64,000 nt of DNA, from positions 2,431,722 through 2,495,721 of the forward strand of contig NW_023998493.1 in assembly GCF_014805625.2 (NCBI RefSeq). The letters run 5' to 3'. The position numbers were made by a program, and so were the translations under genes. Below, piece after piece: positions 46,830 through 59,914 of this stretch. Each line of letters begins with the position of its first letter. The first letter of the stretch is position 1. Under the pieces are notes generated by a model. It did not search any database. It was not told the DNA's origin and was given only the letters and a program-made list of their open reading frames with translations. This stretch comes from Glossina fuscipes. Lineage: Eukaryota; Arthropoda; Insecta; Diptera; Glossinidae.

Positions 46830-47018
46830 CTACACGAGGTACTCACGAAATTTTTCCGAATAGCAAGTGCAACTATTATAAAAACTGTCCCATAAAGCTA
46901 TTTCACATGTACTACACCAATTTATTTGTTTGAGTAGTTCATCAAAGATTGATTCCAATTTTGTATTTGCTTTGCCTATATAGACCGCAGTGGTTCTACT
47001 ACAGTACGTGACCGTCAA
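46830..47018 (-). pseudogene. Cys-rich fragment, unknown family
   Basis: The 62-codon minus-strand frame contains NTKLESIFDELLKQINWCST, CEIALWDSFYNSCTC and ends FREYLV. It has five cysteines in its middle (one more lies near the start). A frame-broken copy lies at 43745-43930, so the sequence was part of the duplicated region. It might be the tail of a gene or of a transposon. I do not recognise it. Confidence 0.35.
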
Positions 47019-47039
47019 AGAGGAGAATTGAGAATTGAA

Positions 47040-50000
47040 TTATATCGTCACAAAGTACGTCGAGTTTTCAACATGGGGAGAGTGCCGTCTTTCAATGTTC
47101 ATGTTTGAGGTAGATGTAACACAACTACACAGATAGAAGCATAAGAAAGGACTGAAAATGTACTAACATTAAAAAAAATTAAATGAATCTTAATAGATAA
47201 AAGAATCTTACTGATGAAGACATAACGAAGACTAAATATACGTAAGAAAATATCAAGCAATGACCTTTCAATTACATTTCAGAAACAAAAACACTTCCGA
47301 ATAGTTTCATAACTACATTTGTTTCAATAATTATCTTCTTAAGTTCTTTCTAGTGCTTCAGCCTCGTAAAGGAATAAATTTGCTATTTTCAAAAGTTATT
47401 TATTTATTAAAGCGGTCTTAAAGCAAAGAAAAGTGATAGCAAGAGAAGCCATCTCAATTTGCAACAACTGAGGCAACTTAATGACAAAATATTCTAACAT
47501 ACTGTACAAAATACAAACCAAATAAAATCTCAGGCGTTTTTCGTGTTTCTGCTATCAACAATAGTAGTAGGGTAATAAGCGAGCACTTCATTATTCTCGT
47601 TCGCCTTAATTATGTAGGCAAAAACTTCACTTCTTGATATAACGATAAACGGTATCAACCGTTTATAAACTTCATATATGTAACATATTTCCGTTTCTTA
47701 ATTTACATTGAAGATTTTTAAATACGTTCGTTAAATCAGAGACATCGATATACGTAAACGTTTTGATCAAAATTAATATTAGGAGAATCTTAGGCACTTT
47801 CTTTCATTCTGATTATTTATATGGGTATAGATCCTGTTCATAGTTTCTTGATATGGCTTCATACCCTCTAAGACATTTACATAGCAGAATCATATACATG
47901 TTTTTGTAAGTGAAGATGCCCTATATACATAAATAATATAATAATATTGAAATTTAAGATTTATAGCAAACATAATATTATTTTAGGGGTGATTTCAGGT
48001 ATTCTTTGGGGCCCTAGTGTCTTATAAGATGTTTCTTAACGAATCATGTGGATAGAATACGCTCCAAACCTTGCCCAATAGTATAGAGGACAATAGGTAT
48101 TTTAAGGCAAAAATTGAAAGTTTTGTACAATGGAAAAGGGAGCCATTATTCTCCTGTTGAAAAAATACAATTTGCGAAATAACCATGAGATAATTTTTAA
48201 TAACCTTCCAATTCTTCATTCACTTATTTATTTAAATTGGCTAAAAATTGCTTTAATACAATATCTTAGATCAGTGCTTAAAGAGAACACGGTTTAATTA
48301 TGCATTACATTAAAACTGGACAGCTTGTGCAAGGAGGAATACTTCGTCCTCAAGTTGGCACATAAAGGGGGTGTATTTAGACTTGTCGAGATCAATATTG
48401 TTAGTAGTATTTAACATACCATTCAGTGTAGCTTTACTAGAGCCTCAATGAGCATCATATAATGTCGGGCACGAACTACTTCAGGTTAAACCTTTCCCTG
48501 GACTTTTAGAGTCTTTGGCTAATGTAGTTTTGTACAAAACGTGTAATTATTAATTATGTGTTTCAATAAATTTCGAGAAAATTGAACCGCTTGATCGCTT
48601 CGCACGCATTTGCTGGCTTAAGGATCATCTTATCATCTATTAAACACCACCTGCGGAAGTCATTTAGCCTTTGTCTGCAAAGTTTGCAAAACAGCTCTGG
48701 CTTCAGTTCACCGCGTAGTTGGTACTAGTTATATAAAAACGTTAATTAAAGGTGTATCTTCCCTTAACTTAGCATTTTAGTTTTCCCTACTTTAGCCTAT
48801 GATATTCCTAATTAATTTAGAATTCTCAGATTTAGCAGTAAATTCAGTTCGACCTGTCGTTGCCAGCCAACTTTATGTATGCAACATTAGTCTTTTATCG
48901 ATTATTGCGATTATTAACGAGTCAAACGGTCCTACAGGCGTCGAATTGCCTAAGAAAGGTAAATATTTTCTAGAACCAGAAATCTAGTACACATCCGTAC
49001 TTTGGCGGTCATAACGAAAGGTCTCTTCTTTTTTTTTTTAGGCTTGTTATTGTTTTAGAATTTAAAAACAAATTGCTTTCGAAAATTTAATTTCTTTTAT
49101 CGATTAGTCCCTCGCGATATAGTCAATTTCAACCATTCACCCACAATTTCAGTTTGTTTGACATGCTTTTCCTATGTCATGATTGCGACACAAATCATTC
49201 AACCATTGGTCTAATTACAATTAAATAGAATTCATTTGCTTAGAAACGTCAATCGTTCCACGTGTGTAATATGCTCAATTTTCCAATAAGTCATTTTGCG
49301 TTTATCATTGTTTGCATTACATATGCATTGGAGTTCAAATTCTCACAAAGGCAGAGAGAGACAAAAAGTTAAAGAAAATATCTTTAAGCACAAAAGAATT
49401 TTTGACGTAGTTCAACTGACATATGCAGCATAGTTATGTGAGAAAGTAAACACGTTTCTATACGAAAACCGAGAAGGACTACGCTTTACGTACGCTAGTA
49501 GCTTAAAAAAGAAGGACCTTAAATGCGTTGAGGAAACGAAAAATTCTTTTTACTTTGAAATTTATTGGATGTAATTATACAACGTCAAATACAACGTCAT
49601 TGGAATGGATACCATGTTTTCTCCGACAGGAACAAAGCCAATGATTTGAACTTTCGATCACCGTGCTCATTAAATTCCGTCAGCAATTTGATTTGAAGGG
49701 ATGCATGAATACATTTTTGTTTAGAAACATTTTTTAACAGACTGTCTAAAGATCCCGACCATTATGTTAGAACAGTTAAAAGTCAACAGATAAGAAGTTA
49801 GGCTGTAACTGCCCAGGTAGTCGTTTCGGACCATCTGTCAAAAAGCTCGAAATTTGAAAAAAAACTTCTTTGTGGTAATGAATTTTGCAATTTACTACAC
49901 ACAACTAAAACTATCTATTATGGAACAATTTTTTAAGACAAAAAACAATCTTCCATGGAACCGGAATTTAAAAATTAATAAAGTAACGCCGCTTTTAGAG

Positions 50001-51099
50001 AGGAAGTGAGAGGGCTAAATAGAGAGGTAAAGTAAGAATTAAAAAATCGTTTTCACACCTGTAATGCTGAAAAGCCAACCAACATATGTGTTCTATCCAA
50101 AAACTACAAATTTGAAAAACCTTAAATGTAATCTCAACTACATTAAGCTATAAATTAATTAAAAAGTACTTATAGTGCAGTTGCTTGCTGTTAAAATTTA
50201 TACTTTTAATCTACATTTAATGAGTTATTTTCTGCTCCTTCAAGCGCTTTCTCCAAGTGCCTATAAACGATAAGCAAACTTGTGCTTATATTTGACTTCT
50301 GTTAAAGAGCAAACGCACTACAAGAAAATTAGATACGTTTTGGAACGAATCCCCGACGACATTCATTTTATCAGGTAAAGAAATTTTCAAGAATTTTGGG
50401 GCCAAGCAAATCTTGAAGGACTTGATTAACTTTTGATATTCAGCTGGAATTATTTAAAATATGATTTACGAAACTCGTTTTTTTTGTTCATTTTTTTCTG
50501 TAAAAACAAAGCTCTAATTGTTTTTGAAAAACAAGTGCCTGGAATTCCGCCTCAGGCATGAGTATTCGTAATACAGTAGAGTAAAGAAACATAATGAAAT
50601 CGACTTAGAATCGTACATTAATCAAACATAACTTTTTTTTATTGAAATACCGATGCGGATTTCTAGGTGCGACGGCCGGAATAACAAATCTAGTGGCACC
50701 AACGAAGGACGTGATATCATAATATCACGTTTTAAACCAGAAAAGTTTCACGCTAATAACATTTTACGTGTGCATAAGATGCAAACTTTTAATTACATTC
50801 ATACGCTCGGTAGATGGTTGAAGTATGCGTAGAAACCGAGATATATACCAGCACAATGTACAGTTAAATTCGCATAATTTCGCTATGCAACGTGATGCGT
50901 GGTGATGAAAATGTGAAAATAGGTTTTATATCAGAAATTATTGAATGTTTCAATTAAAACTTTGAAGCTTTTTTCGGTAGTATGGGGGAAATAAGAATTG
51001 CATTCTGAATTAGAAAACCTTAACGACCAATAGTTCTCAAAATTACCGTAACTTTACTTTTATGACTTTTCAAATTTCGGAATCAGCCAGCTTTGATAA
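47040..51099. other. AT-rich non-coding DNA
   Basis: Four kilobases without a supportable gene. A short perfect hairpin CGTGATAT-CATA-ATATCACG lies at about 50710. Confidence 0.5.
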
Positions 51100-51136
51100 A
51101 AGTGACAGAGAGAGAGAGAGAGATAGAGAGAGAGAT
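51100..51136. repeat. (GA)n microsatellite
   Basis: An interrupted GA run. The short frame across it is an artefact of the repeat. Confidence 0.8.
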
Positions 51137-52159
51137 TTTATGTGGCAGGCAGCATATGTGGCAATGAAAACAAATTTGAATAAGAACTTGTTTTTGTTTC
51201 ACAAGAAACAATCACCTGACACAGGAACAGTTCGCTTTGTCAAGATACCATTACATATACTTGATTTTGTAGCCTTCAAAGAATGAAAGATTCAAGAATT
51301 TCCATTGCCGGACTAGAAGTTGTGTTTTTATTTTCTTGCTTTTCCACAAAAATAAAATACCTTTAGTATCTGAGTTATGTCAGCGCACCAGGTTTGCCGA
51401 CTTTATAAAAAAGTACTCGTTTGGTGTTTGGATGATATTTATTAAGTGCACTTTTTTCTTATTGTCTACTTTACATTAAGCTTTAGTAATAGTTATCTTA
51501 GTCAACGATTAGTCGTAGGAGCAATCGCGATATTCTATACTCTACATATTTCAAGTTCCACCATCATGTTCCGTTGTTTTTGCCGATCGTTTCTCTTTAC
51601 CAGAAATTTTGTCCAGCGGGAACGATCGAGACAATTATACATCATTTTATAATATAAGTTTAAATGTTTAAAGATATGTGAATATATGCATGTTTCTAGT
51701 GATATTTAAGAATAAATGAATATTTGCAGCCATAACACAAGTTATGAAGAAATCTTAATATTTAGAACTATATATAACTATGTGACGTTATCAAGACAAA
51801 AGTTACAAAAGTAAAATTTATGGCTAATGCCCAGATAATATTAAAACATGGAAAAACTCTGTATACATATGTGAGATTACCAAACGTACTCTGTTTGGGA
51901 GTACGGCGTTATTCTCAGAGCATATCATTTTTTTCGAAAGATAACTCTCTCTTGTAACAAAGCGAACGAAATAGTTATGAATGCCAAGTGAAAGAAAGGA
52001 ATATAATTTCAAAAGGAACTATACATAATTTGATCAGATTTGTACTTCTTACTATTAGCTGGCTTGATTGTTACCTAGTGTCGCAACGCATGTGTCCGTT
52101 ACGCCGATAATATAACACCTACGTATATCGCCCTTGGTCATACCTCATGTTCAGCGTAC
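51137..52159. other. AT-rich non-coding DNA
   Basis: No gene recognised. Confidence 0.5.
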
Positions 52160-52325
52160 GTTATTTATTTATTTTATTTATTTATTCCACTTATACAAGA
52201 AACTCAACTAAAACAAAATAGCAGTCGAGTTCAATTGACTCTTAAGTAAATCTTAAAATTAATTAATAATAAAACTTAGTATAAGTACAATAAAACAAAT
52301 AAGGAGGAAAAAAAAAAAAAAAAGC
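52160..52325 (+). repeat. Dispersed repeat, partner of 63840-63990
   Basis: ATTTATTT-rich start, then CAAGAAACTCAACTAAAA, CAGTCGAGTTCAATTGACTC and an A-rich end. The same order recurs at the right edge of the window. Confidence 0.7.
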
Positions 52326-52814
52326 ATGTACACAATTAGCATAGAGCCACACCCACAACCGATACAGGACCAAATTGCAAGTGAACCCCTAAGCCATCGC
52401 AAACATGCATAAGCTTGGCAACCGATAATTGTTAACAACAAATTAATTTTCGACTCATAATGACATATTTAAGGTTAAGTCAGTTTAAGTATGACATAGG
52501 TAAATCGCGCTTATTAAGCAATATTGCTTTAATGGACTTTAAAGAGTCCATATCGTACGGTAAACTATACATCGTTTACGTACCCAATCTTATTTTCATG
52601 CGATATAGAAGTAGCTACTAATTATTGAAGAAACTAACAAATAACTTCACCTTCTTAGCCGGTTTTATGTTTTATATACACTTTTCCCGTTTGGCAATAG
52701 TGCGTGTAGCTCATTTTTATAGGCAAGCATTTCTTTATAGCAAACTCTCAATCAATATTTATTGATTAATTTTTTTTTATATGATTAACAACTCAGTGAA
52801 TGTCCTCAATCGCG
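52326..52814. other. AT-rich non-coding DNA
   Basis: No gene recognised. Confidence 0.5.
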
Positions 52815-53008
52815 TAATGTGGCGATGGTCAGGAATAAGCGAGGAAAGAGAAGGAAAGAAATTAAGAAGGAGATAAGTATTATATCTTCACCGACTGAGT
52901 ACTTACGATTGCCACATGCGGAGTAAATTCTATCGCATTGAGCTTTGAACCCGCGAACGCTAGCGTGGAAGTCGCGATTCTTACCTACTCAGCTACCTAT
53001 GCCAGCCC
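52815..53008 (-). mobile_element. tRNA-derived SINE, second family
   Basis: The minus strand from 53008 reads GGGCTGGCATAGGTAGCTGA, with A-box TAGCTGAGTAGG and a B-box-like GGTTCAAAG about 40 bases on, spaced as in tRNA genes. The body (ATGTGGCAATCG, AGTACTCAGTCGG) is unrelated to the other SINE family. The 3' end is not sharp and no clear target duplication was seen. Confidence 0.65.
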
Positions 53009-53939
53009 TTCCGCGTATTCGATCATGTTGAAATTTTGCTCATACCGTTATTTACGATAAGAAAGCAATGTGTAAAAAGAAAATTTTGCAAGCCGTCGCT
53101 AGGAAAGTTAATTGAAAAGCTGTTGGTTAAGACTTCGAGGGCACCAAGCAGTGAGGTTTTAAAGAAAGTTTAGGCAGTTTTTGCTTACCCAAACTACATA
53201 TAATTAATTAAATATTAAAAGAGCTTCGAGAGCAGAAAGCAAGAAGCCAAATGTTACATAAGGCGGACGCCATGACTCGGCGAATTAGGTTGTTCTTAAT
53301 AATTCCGGTGATATGTAATGGCAAATAAGAGGACTTGGAGAATGCAACGTCTAGTAGACTGAACAGTATAAAATAAATTTGGAATTTACATTTTAACACA
53401 ACCTCTCGTGTGTGACTATACCTAAAAGCCAATTGCTTACGCTGCTTACGATGATTTAAAAAAATGTTGTATAATTTATTTACTTAGCAAATTAGAAGTT
53501 TTAACTTAGTAATATGAATCAATTAAGTGCATTTTATATCACTGACAAAAGCCTTTACACGAAGCTTTCGCGCGCATCACAACCGTGCGACTAACTAATT
53601 GGTTTAGTGATGTGAAAACCTGTTAAACACCAGTGAAACAAAAAAAGGAGCATTTTATAGATGAGTGGGTATCTCGGTAAAATTTAATTCACATCGTTAA
53701 ACACATGAAATGTTTTGCAACACAAAAAGCGTAAATTTTTGTAAAAATTGAAGCAACTGCTGCAGATTAAAGTTTGATTTCCGTTTGAATTTTAGAGCAT
53801 ATTATATAAAATATTCTCATTTAAAAGTTTCTACAAACTTCGAGGTAAATATATTTCCCTTTTGAAGAAACAAAGTAGATCGTATTGCTTTTGATCATAT
53901 ATGTAAATGTATATACGTATAAGAATGGGGAGTAAACTT
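53009..53939. other. Non-coding DNA
   Basis: The first 50 bp resemble 37675-37735. Otherwise nothing recognised. Confidence 0.45.
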
Positions 53940-54180
53940 ATTTTATCATAACATATTTGAAACGCCCAAAAGGAAACTTCAGAAATCCCATAAAGCATAT
54001 ATATTCTTGGTCAGCATGGAATTCTGAATTGGTTAAGTCAAGTCTATCCGTCTGCGTGGCTGCGTCTCTGTGTCTTATATGTTATTGAGACTCTCCCTTT
54101 CGCAAAAATTACGGCGTCGATTTCACATTTGCCAGGACCGTTGAAAGGTCTACACTTTAGGTTGAGATTAGAAATGGAAG
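53940..54180 (+). repeat. Dispersed fly-type repeat fragment
   Basis: Landmarks in order: GAAACGCCCAAAAGGAAACT, CATAAAGCATATATATTCTT, GGTCAGCATGGAATTCTGAA and CTATCCGTCTGCGTGGCTGC. This is the most complete member of the family in the window. Confidence 0.6.
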
Positions 54181-57100
54181 AATTTTGCTAAAGCAAGTGC
54201 CCATAAAAAAGCTAGACGCAAGTCCTTTTTTCTAAACAAAAATTTGTGAGCTTTTACTCATTTCTCATAAATTATAAAAGATAGAAGAATGAAAAATTCT
54301 AATTTAGTTTACGAAGGATCCTACTATTCAGGTTCAAAGATGAAAAAAATCGTCCACGCGTACACAAAGTCATAAGTGGTCAGATTTTCGTTTTTTCACT
54401 TTTTTGACTTTTTCTATTTTTTACACGTAAAGTAAATAAAAGAGAAAGTTAAAAATTTTTCTATATATACGCCATCATACGCTGTCTATCTTAATATATA
54501 TTGATTCTAAATTCAATAGGATGAGCGGTACAATATGAAGGATATGTTTTTTCTTAGCAGCACTATTAATATGGGTATGGGCATCAAGCTGGCAATTTTT
54601 GACGGACTTTTACGATTTTTTGTAGCCCCTACTGTTTTCACAGAAAACAAAGGGCAACGTTTATTGGTAACTCTGGTATAACTGCTACATTAACCATATC
54701 AGTTCAAAAAGGAGGGTTTTTAGCGTTTTTTTTTTTTTTATTGGAAGTAAATGTAGTAGAACAATAATATTTTCTGTCTCTTCTCTCGGACAGATTATTT
54801 AACGCAACTTCAAGTATTAAAACTAGTATTATTCCTAGCAATTTCTCTCGCGATTTATTAATTCGTTCGTGCTTAATCTATTGTGCTTAAACTAAACTTA
54901 CTTTATCTTACTATCAACCTGAGCTTTCCTTATCATCTATTATTTTTCAAAACTATTAATAAGTGACAAGACCAGATCCATTTTCTCGAAAACTTTATTA
55001 CAAACTTTTAATCTCTTGCTCAAACCGTTAATATCTTCCGAATGACTCCTAACTTCAAATCCATTCAACGGAGCCTTTCAAAGACAAATTTTCTTACATG
55101 CAATGAACTCTGTTCTATGTATTCTATGTGAAAACATCAGTGGCGGTATTCGTTAAGTCTTAAGTTGAGTCATGTTGTTCGGTTTTTCATGTGGTTTTCT
55201 GATTGCCGAAACTTCACTTACCTGGTCATTGGGGCAGCGTATTCATTGCAATTCACTGTTGTGTGTGTTTGGCTGCTTGTTGTTACACTACTAATTGTTA
55301 TATTGTTTCATTACACAAACACTCAACTTTAGAACTTTTTGGATTGAATGACCTCTATAAATAACAACTAAGAAAATTATATTCGTTTGTGACCGAATCT
55401 TTTATACGAATCACTGTCATTCTAAAAAAGAAGAAAAGAGTAAAAGAACTACATTTTCATGCTCTGTAATATAAAATGGGCGAGGCTGATTTTTCTATTT
55501 TTAAAATAAAAGTTTTTGTCGCATAAGCATTTGGGCGTTGTAGGCGTGTCCTTCGTACAGTTTAAGTCACTGCCTACAAATTTACGTATAAATTTGTAGG
55601 CGATATCTTCACTTTTATCTGTATTTGGCCTTGAAACTTTTGAAATTATAAAAACTAAAATTAAAATACTTAGAGGCAGTGCCAAATTGGTCGCTTATTG
55701 GGTTTCAACTTAGTAAACAACTATAAAAGGTTTACGCTCATCATACAGTGTGGAATAATGAGTCCACTAGCCGAAAAATGTTTGCCATAATCATACTATA
55801 CAAAGTTATATTTACACCTATATTTTAGCCAAGTCGAGGCCTATCTGAAGTTTTGGTCGTCTTCTAGATCACAGACTTAGTTGCACAGCAGTCCCACAAA
55901 TGGTAGTTTTGTGTCCATTTTAAGAATACCCGGATACAATTATAGCCATCAAAATACGTCATGTTGGCAAGCAAGACGCGGGAGCTTCTTGACATCCGTC
56001 GTACAATGAACTTTGTGGTAAAATACAGATTTTTCGAGTAAAACAAAATCAACACAGGCGACTGCTATTTCTCTTGTCCAAAGAATTCCAAAAATATAAG
56101 TTTTATGGAGGAAAGTGCTACAGTGCTCCGAAAGATCATTTCGACTTCTCTACGGCAACCGTATTTTTGGACGCTGCATATATATGTAACGCAGTAGAGA
56201 ACCGGCATTAGATCACCAACACATAGGAAAATTAATTTCGTCACGTTTCGATTCGTGTATCTATTAAAATTCAGATTACTTCCTTCTCACCTTGTTATAC
56301 AAACTTAATTACAAACAAATTACCGCTTCGTACAAATTTTTTCCCGCTTCGAAAATTAAGGGCTACAAACTATAATGTAAAACCCGGCAAAAGTTATTCT
56401 ATGTGTTTTGACTTCAACCAGCTTACAGAATTAAGAGTTCGGCAGACCTGCTAATGATGAACAAATATTATTTTTTCCCGTTTTGTTGGAAAGGCGAACT
56501 TTATTATGCGAGTGTACAGTTAAGAAGAGAGAGGATTTGAATCACCCCCAATCCCACAATTTAGAAAACTTACCGTTTGGAGCTTGCACAATATAAATTG
56601 TGTGTAAAACATCTTTATCTAACTTTAAAATAATTTAGTTTATAAAGCCATTTTTTACTAAGATTAGCGCACGTTTTCTTTATTTAGATTAAGTAGGAAA
56701 TTTTTAGTACAACGAACATTGTGAGTTTAATAAAGGTAGTCTTTCCAATTCTAAAAAAAGTTTTAAATAAAGAAGCACACTATTAATTTTGTAGCTCCCG
56801 TACACATCGCTATTCTTTCTTTTTTCCATTTATCTCTGTTACCTGGCATGTCACTTAACCTAAACAAATGTCTCCTATATTTCATTTCTTGGTGTAATCA
56901 ATTGCCTTCGCAGTGTGTTAATAACAACTACGAGTTGGTTAACGTGCATTTTTTTGATTACTTCGTTGTTGTTATGTCACCTTCATACTAATGCCCGATT
57001 TTCGTATATTGTACAGTAAGGTGAAGACGTTATGGGGTTGGAATACCCCAGTTCTACTGCCCGCATATGCATACAAAGCCAAACGTCTTGACCTAGCATC

Positions 57101-57837
57101 TGTAAACAAGATGCATAGTCGTAGGGCTTACCTTAATCTCCAAAATGATAAATGGGTATGTGATTTCACAATTTGTGCTTATGATGGATTTTCACGCCCC
57201 GAACAAACGTACTAACTGCTATGACCCGACTAAGCTTTCCCAATGCTGCACATATTATAAGTTAGGGCTAACTAAAGTAAATTTATCAATACCTATGTTC
57301 TATGCTGATTGTCAACGTATCCATAAGTAGATGGGCATCATACATTTGTGTTCCAAGCTTAAATAAAAACCTAGGTTGGTATTTATTATTGGCAGCAGCT
57401 TAGTTGCCAAAAGCCTTCAAAATATGAGGAACTTTTGTCCAATCACGATGTACGAAAATTTGAAAATACATGAAGAGTTAAGGGAAGCATTTAAATTCGA
57501 TTTGAGTTTTGGAGTAATCACATACTCTATCAATCATAATCATAATTCCGTAGCGAAGTTTCATATATGTTCTTGAGCGTCTCAATACAATAGGTGTAGG
57601 AAATTGCTTGTGAAACTTGCGTGTAATAAGCAAATGTTTTGCGTATTTGAATGATGAGTGATTAGGCTTTGTTGACAGTCCCTGATCGAACGTTCTCCTG
57701 TGTTAGTGCGCATTAATTAGGAAGATCTGAGGGGCTTGAAACAAATCCAAAAATTAGAGGAGCAGATCACGAACGCATACGTGCGCACGTCAACAATAAC
57801 ATGACTCTTACGTAACAATGCAAAAAAATTGTATATA
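54181..57837. other. AT-rich non-coding DNA
   Basis: About 3.6 kb without a supportable gene. Short frames at 55449-55685 (minus) and 56991-57215 (plus) lack family features. Confidence 0.5.
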
Positions 57838-59059
57838 TTAGTTTGGGGAAAAAGAAATCCATTATTTTTTCGGTAGACGGCTGCACTGATAGATTTCTCG
57901 TAAAGTATCGATCAAACAATTTCAGATTTATGCTCGCTGGAAAGGTGACATTTCGCAGTAAAAAAAATTCTTCTGCTGTCTTTTGTTTGGTGCATTGAGT
58001 TACAGCGTGTTAAAAATGGAAGTGAACAAAGAGAAAATTCGGTACATTTTACAGTTTTTCTTTAACAAAGGCGAAAATGCAAGCCAGGCGGCTAAAATTG
58101 TGAATGGTGTTTATGGTTCCGATACTGTAACAGCCAATTATGTGCAATTTTGGTTTCGTAGATTCCGTTCAGGAATTTTTGATGTTAAAGATGCACCTCG
58201 CACAGGTAGGCCGGTCGTCGAAAATGTCGATAAAATCGGAGAAATGATCGAAGTTGACCGGCATGTTAGTAGTCGTAACATCGCCCAGGAGCTAAAAATC
58301 GACCATAAAACAGTTTTAAACCATTTACACAAAGCTGGATTCAAAAAGAAGCTCGGTGTTTGGGTGCCACAGCAATTAACAGAAGCCTTGGCCACATGGA
58401 ATGAGATAGACCCATTTCTTAAACGGATGGTGGCTGGAGATGAGAAATGGATCACATACGATAACCCTGTGCAAAAACGATCGTGTTCAAAGAGCGGTGA
58501 AGCACCTCAAACGGCCAGGAAGGTTTTGCTATGCATTTGGTGGGAAGGGGATTATTTATTATGAGTTGCTTCCACATGGCCAAACGCTAAATTCTGATCT
58601 CTACTGTCAACAACTGGACCGTTTGAAGATAGCGATTGACCAGAAACGGCCAGAATTGGCCTATAGGAGAGGTTTCGTGTTCCACAAGGACAACGCTAGG
58701 CCACACACATCTACAGTGACTCGCCAGAAACTTCGGGAGCTTGGTTGGGAAGTTTTTATGCATCCGCCATACAGTCCGGACTTGGCACCAAGCGATTATC
58801 ATCTTTTTCTTGCATTGCAAAATTTCTTTAATGATAAAAAATTGGAATCTAGAGAGGATTGTGAAAATCGACTACTAGAGTTTTTTGCGAATAGAGACCA
58901 GGACTTCTATGAGAGAGGCATTTTGAAGTTACCTTTAAAATGGCAACAAATCATACAACAAAACGGTGCATATTTGACCCAAATCGGACAATCCGAAGCA
59001 TGTTATATAAAGTCCTGAAGTTCATATAAAAATAATGGATTTCTTTTTCCCCAAACTAA
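57838..59059 (+). mobile_element. Full-length mariner element, copy B (1222 bp)
   Basis: The terminal inverted repeats match each other perfectly over about 32 bp, beginning TTAGTTTGGGGAAAAAGAAA. TA target duplications lie at 57836-57837 and 59060-59061. It is nearly identical to copy A at 20801 except for deletions: a few bases before the ATG, 33 bases near 58385 and 5 bases near 58544. Perfect ends suggest recent insertion; such a copy could in principle be moved by transposase made elsewhere. Confidence 0.97.
58016..59018 (+). pseudogene. mariner transposase (DD34D) with in-frame deletion and frameshift
   Basis: The frame starts MEVNKEKIRYIL at 58016 and is free of the two stops of copy A. 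A 33-bp deletion near 58385 removes 11 residues between the DNA-binding and catalytic parts without shifting frame. A 5-bp deletion near 58544 removes part of the conserved WWDWKG block and shifts frame; the first frame ends at 58564 and the rest continues in another frame to 59018. The catalytic motifs (AGDEKW; HKDNARPH; APSDYH) are each still encoded but not in one frame, so the protein is dead. The lesions do not overlap those of copy A. Confidence 0.95.
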
Positions 59060-59104
59060 TAGTATCTGAAAGATTGCAACCTGTATTTTGAGAATAAGAA
59101 CGCA

Positions 59105-59290
59105 AGACGGTCAGCTGCGCAAATAAGCTTAGATCCATTCAGAAAGAGATTCAGAAAATGATTCAGAATCGATCGGTATAATAATAAATGGTGTGGTCTG
59201 AACTGCTTCTAGGCATCCGCACGAACTTAATATATCATATACTCACATACTTAAATTCGGTTTATTTCTTTTAAAACATTATGCATTGAA
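59105..59290 (-). repeat. Dispersed repeat, inverted partner of 12150-12300
   Basis: Reading the minus strand gives ATTATTATACCGATCGATTC, then TGAATCAT and GAATGGATCTAA, as at 12.2 kb. It begins about 45 bp after the mariner. Confidence 0.7.
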
Positions 59291-59914
59291 ATGAATGGCC
59301 GTCAATCACGAAAAACTACCATTAATTCATTGAATATTTGCCATCAACTAAACTAAAACTAAAAAATTTTACGTATTATATACTGATGTAGGAAGTAAAC
59401 CCTGGACAGTAGCTCATATACATATTTATGGCAATATGAGGGAGAATAAGGTATATACACATAATTGTAATAAACCGCAACTCAGTCCCATATTAACTTT
59501 TGGTTTGGCATATAAATGTACGATAATTTTTTTTGTGTTAAGTGCAGGATACACTGATTTAAAGTGGTGAATGGTGTGGGTAATGGTATCTACTCGTTAA
59601 ACTGATTTACACATATTTGTTGAATAACGGAAAATCATATTTACATATAAAACCATTTCATTAAGCAATTAATTGAAAAGTGGAAAAATTTTTTCCAAAC
59701 TGTACCTCGCTGTATTTATATTAAATATTTATTTTTCATTTATGTATTTAAGTACACTTGATAAATCAGATCATTTTTGCTAGCACTTGTTGCTATAAAA
59801 GATTTTATATGATTGCTTGGATCTTTTGTACAAATCAAGCTTCCTTTGATTACCAAATTAAATTATGCGCAAATGAATTATTTTACAAAAATTTTTCTCG
59901 AGTATATTGTTTAA
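59291..59914. other. AT-rich non-coding DNA
   Basis: No gene recognised. Confidence 0.5.

Noticed and set aside
56991..57215. 74-codon open frame with a plausible amino-acid mix
   Set aside because: No homology recognised, no gene signals around it, and length is within chance for 64 kb.
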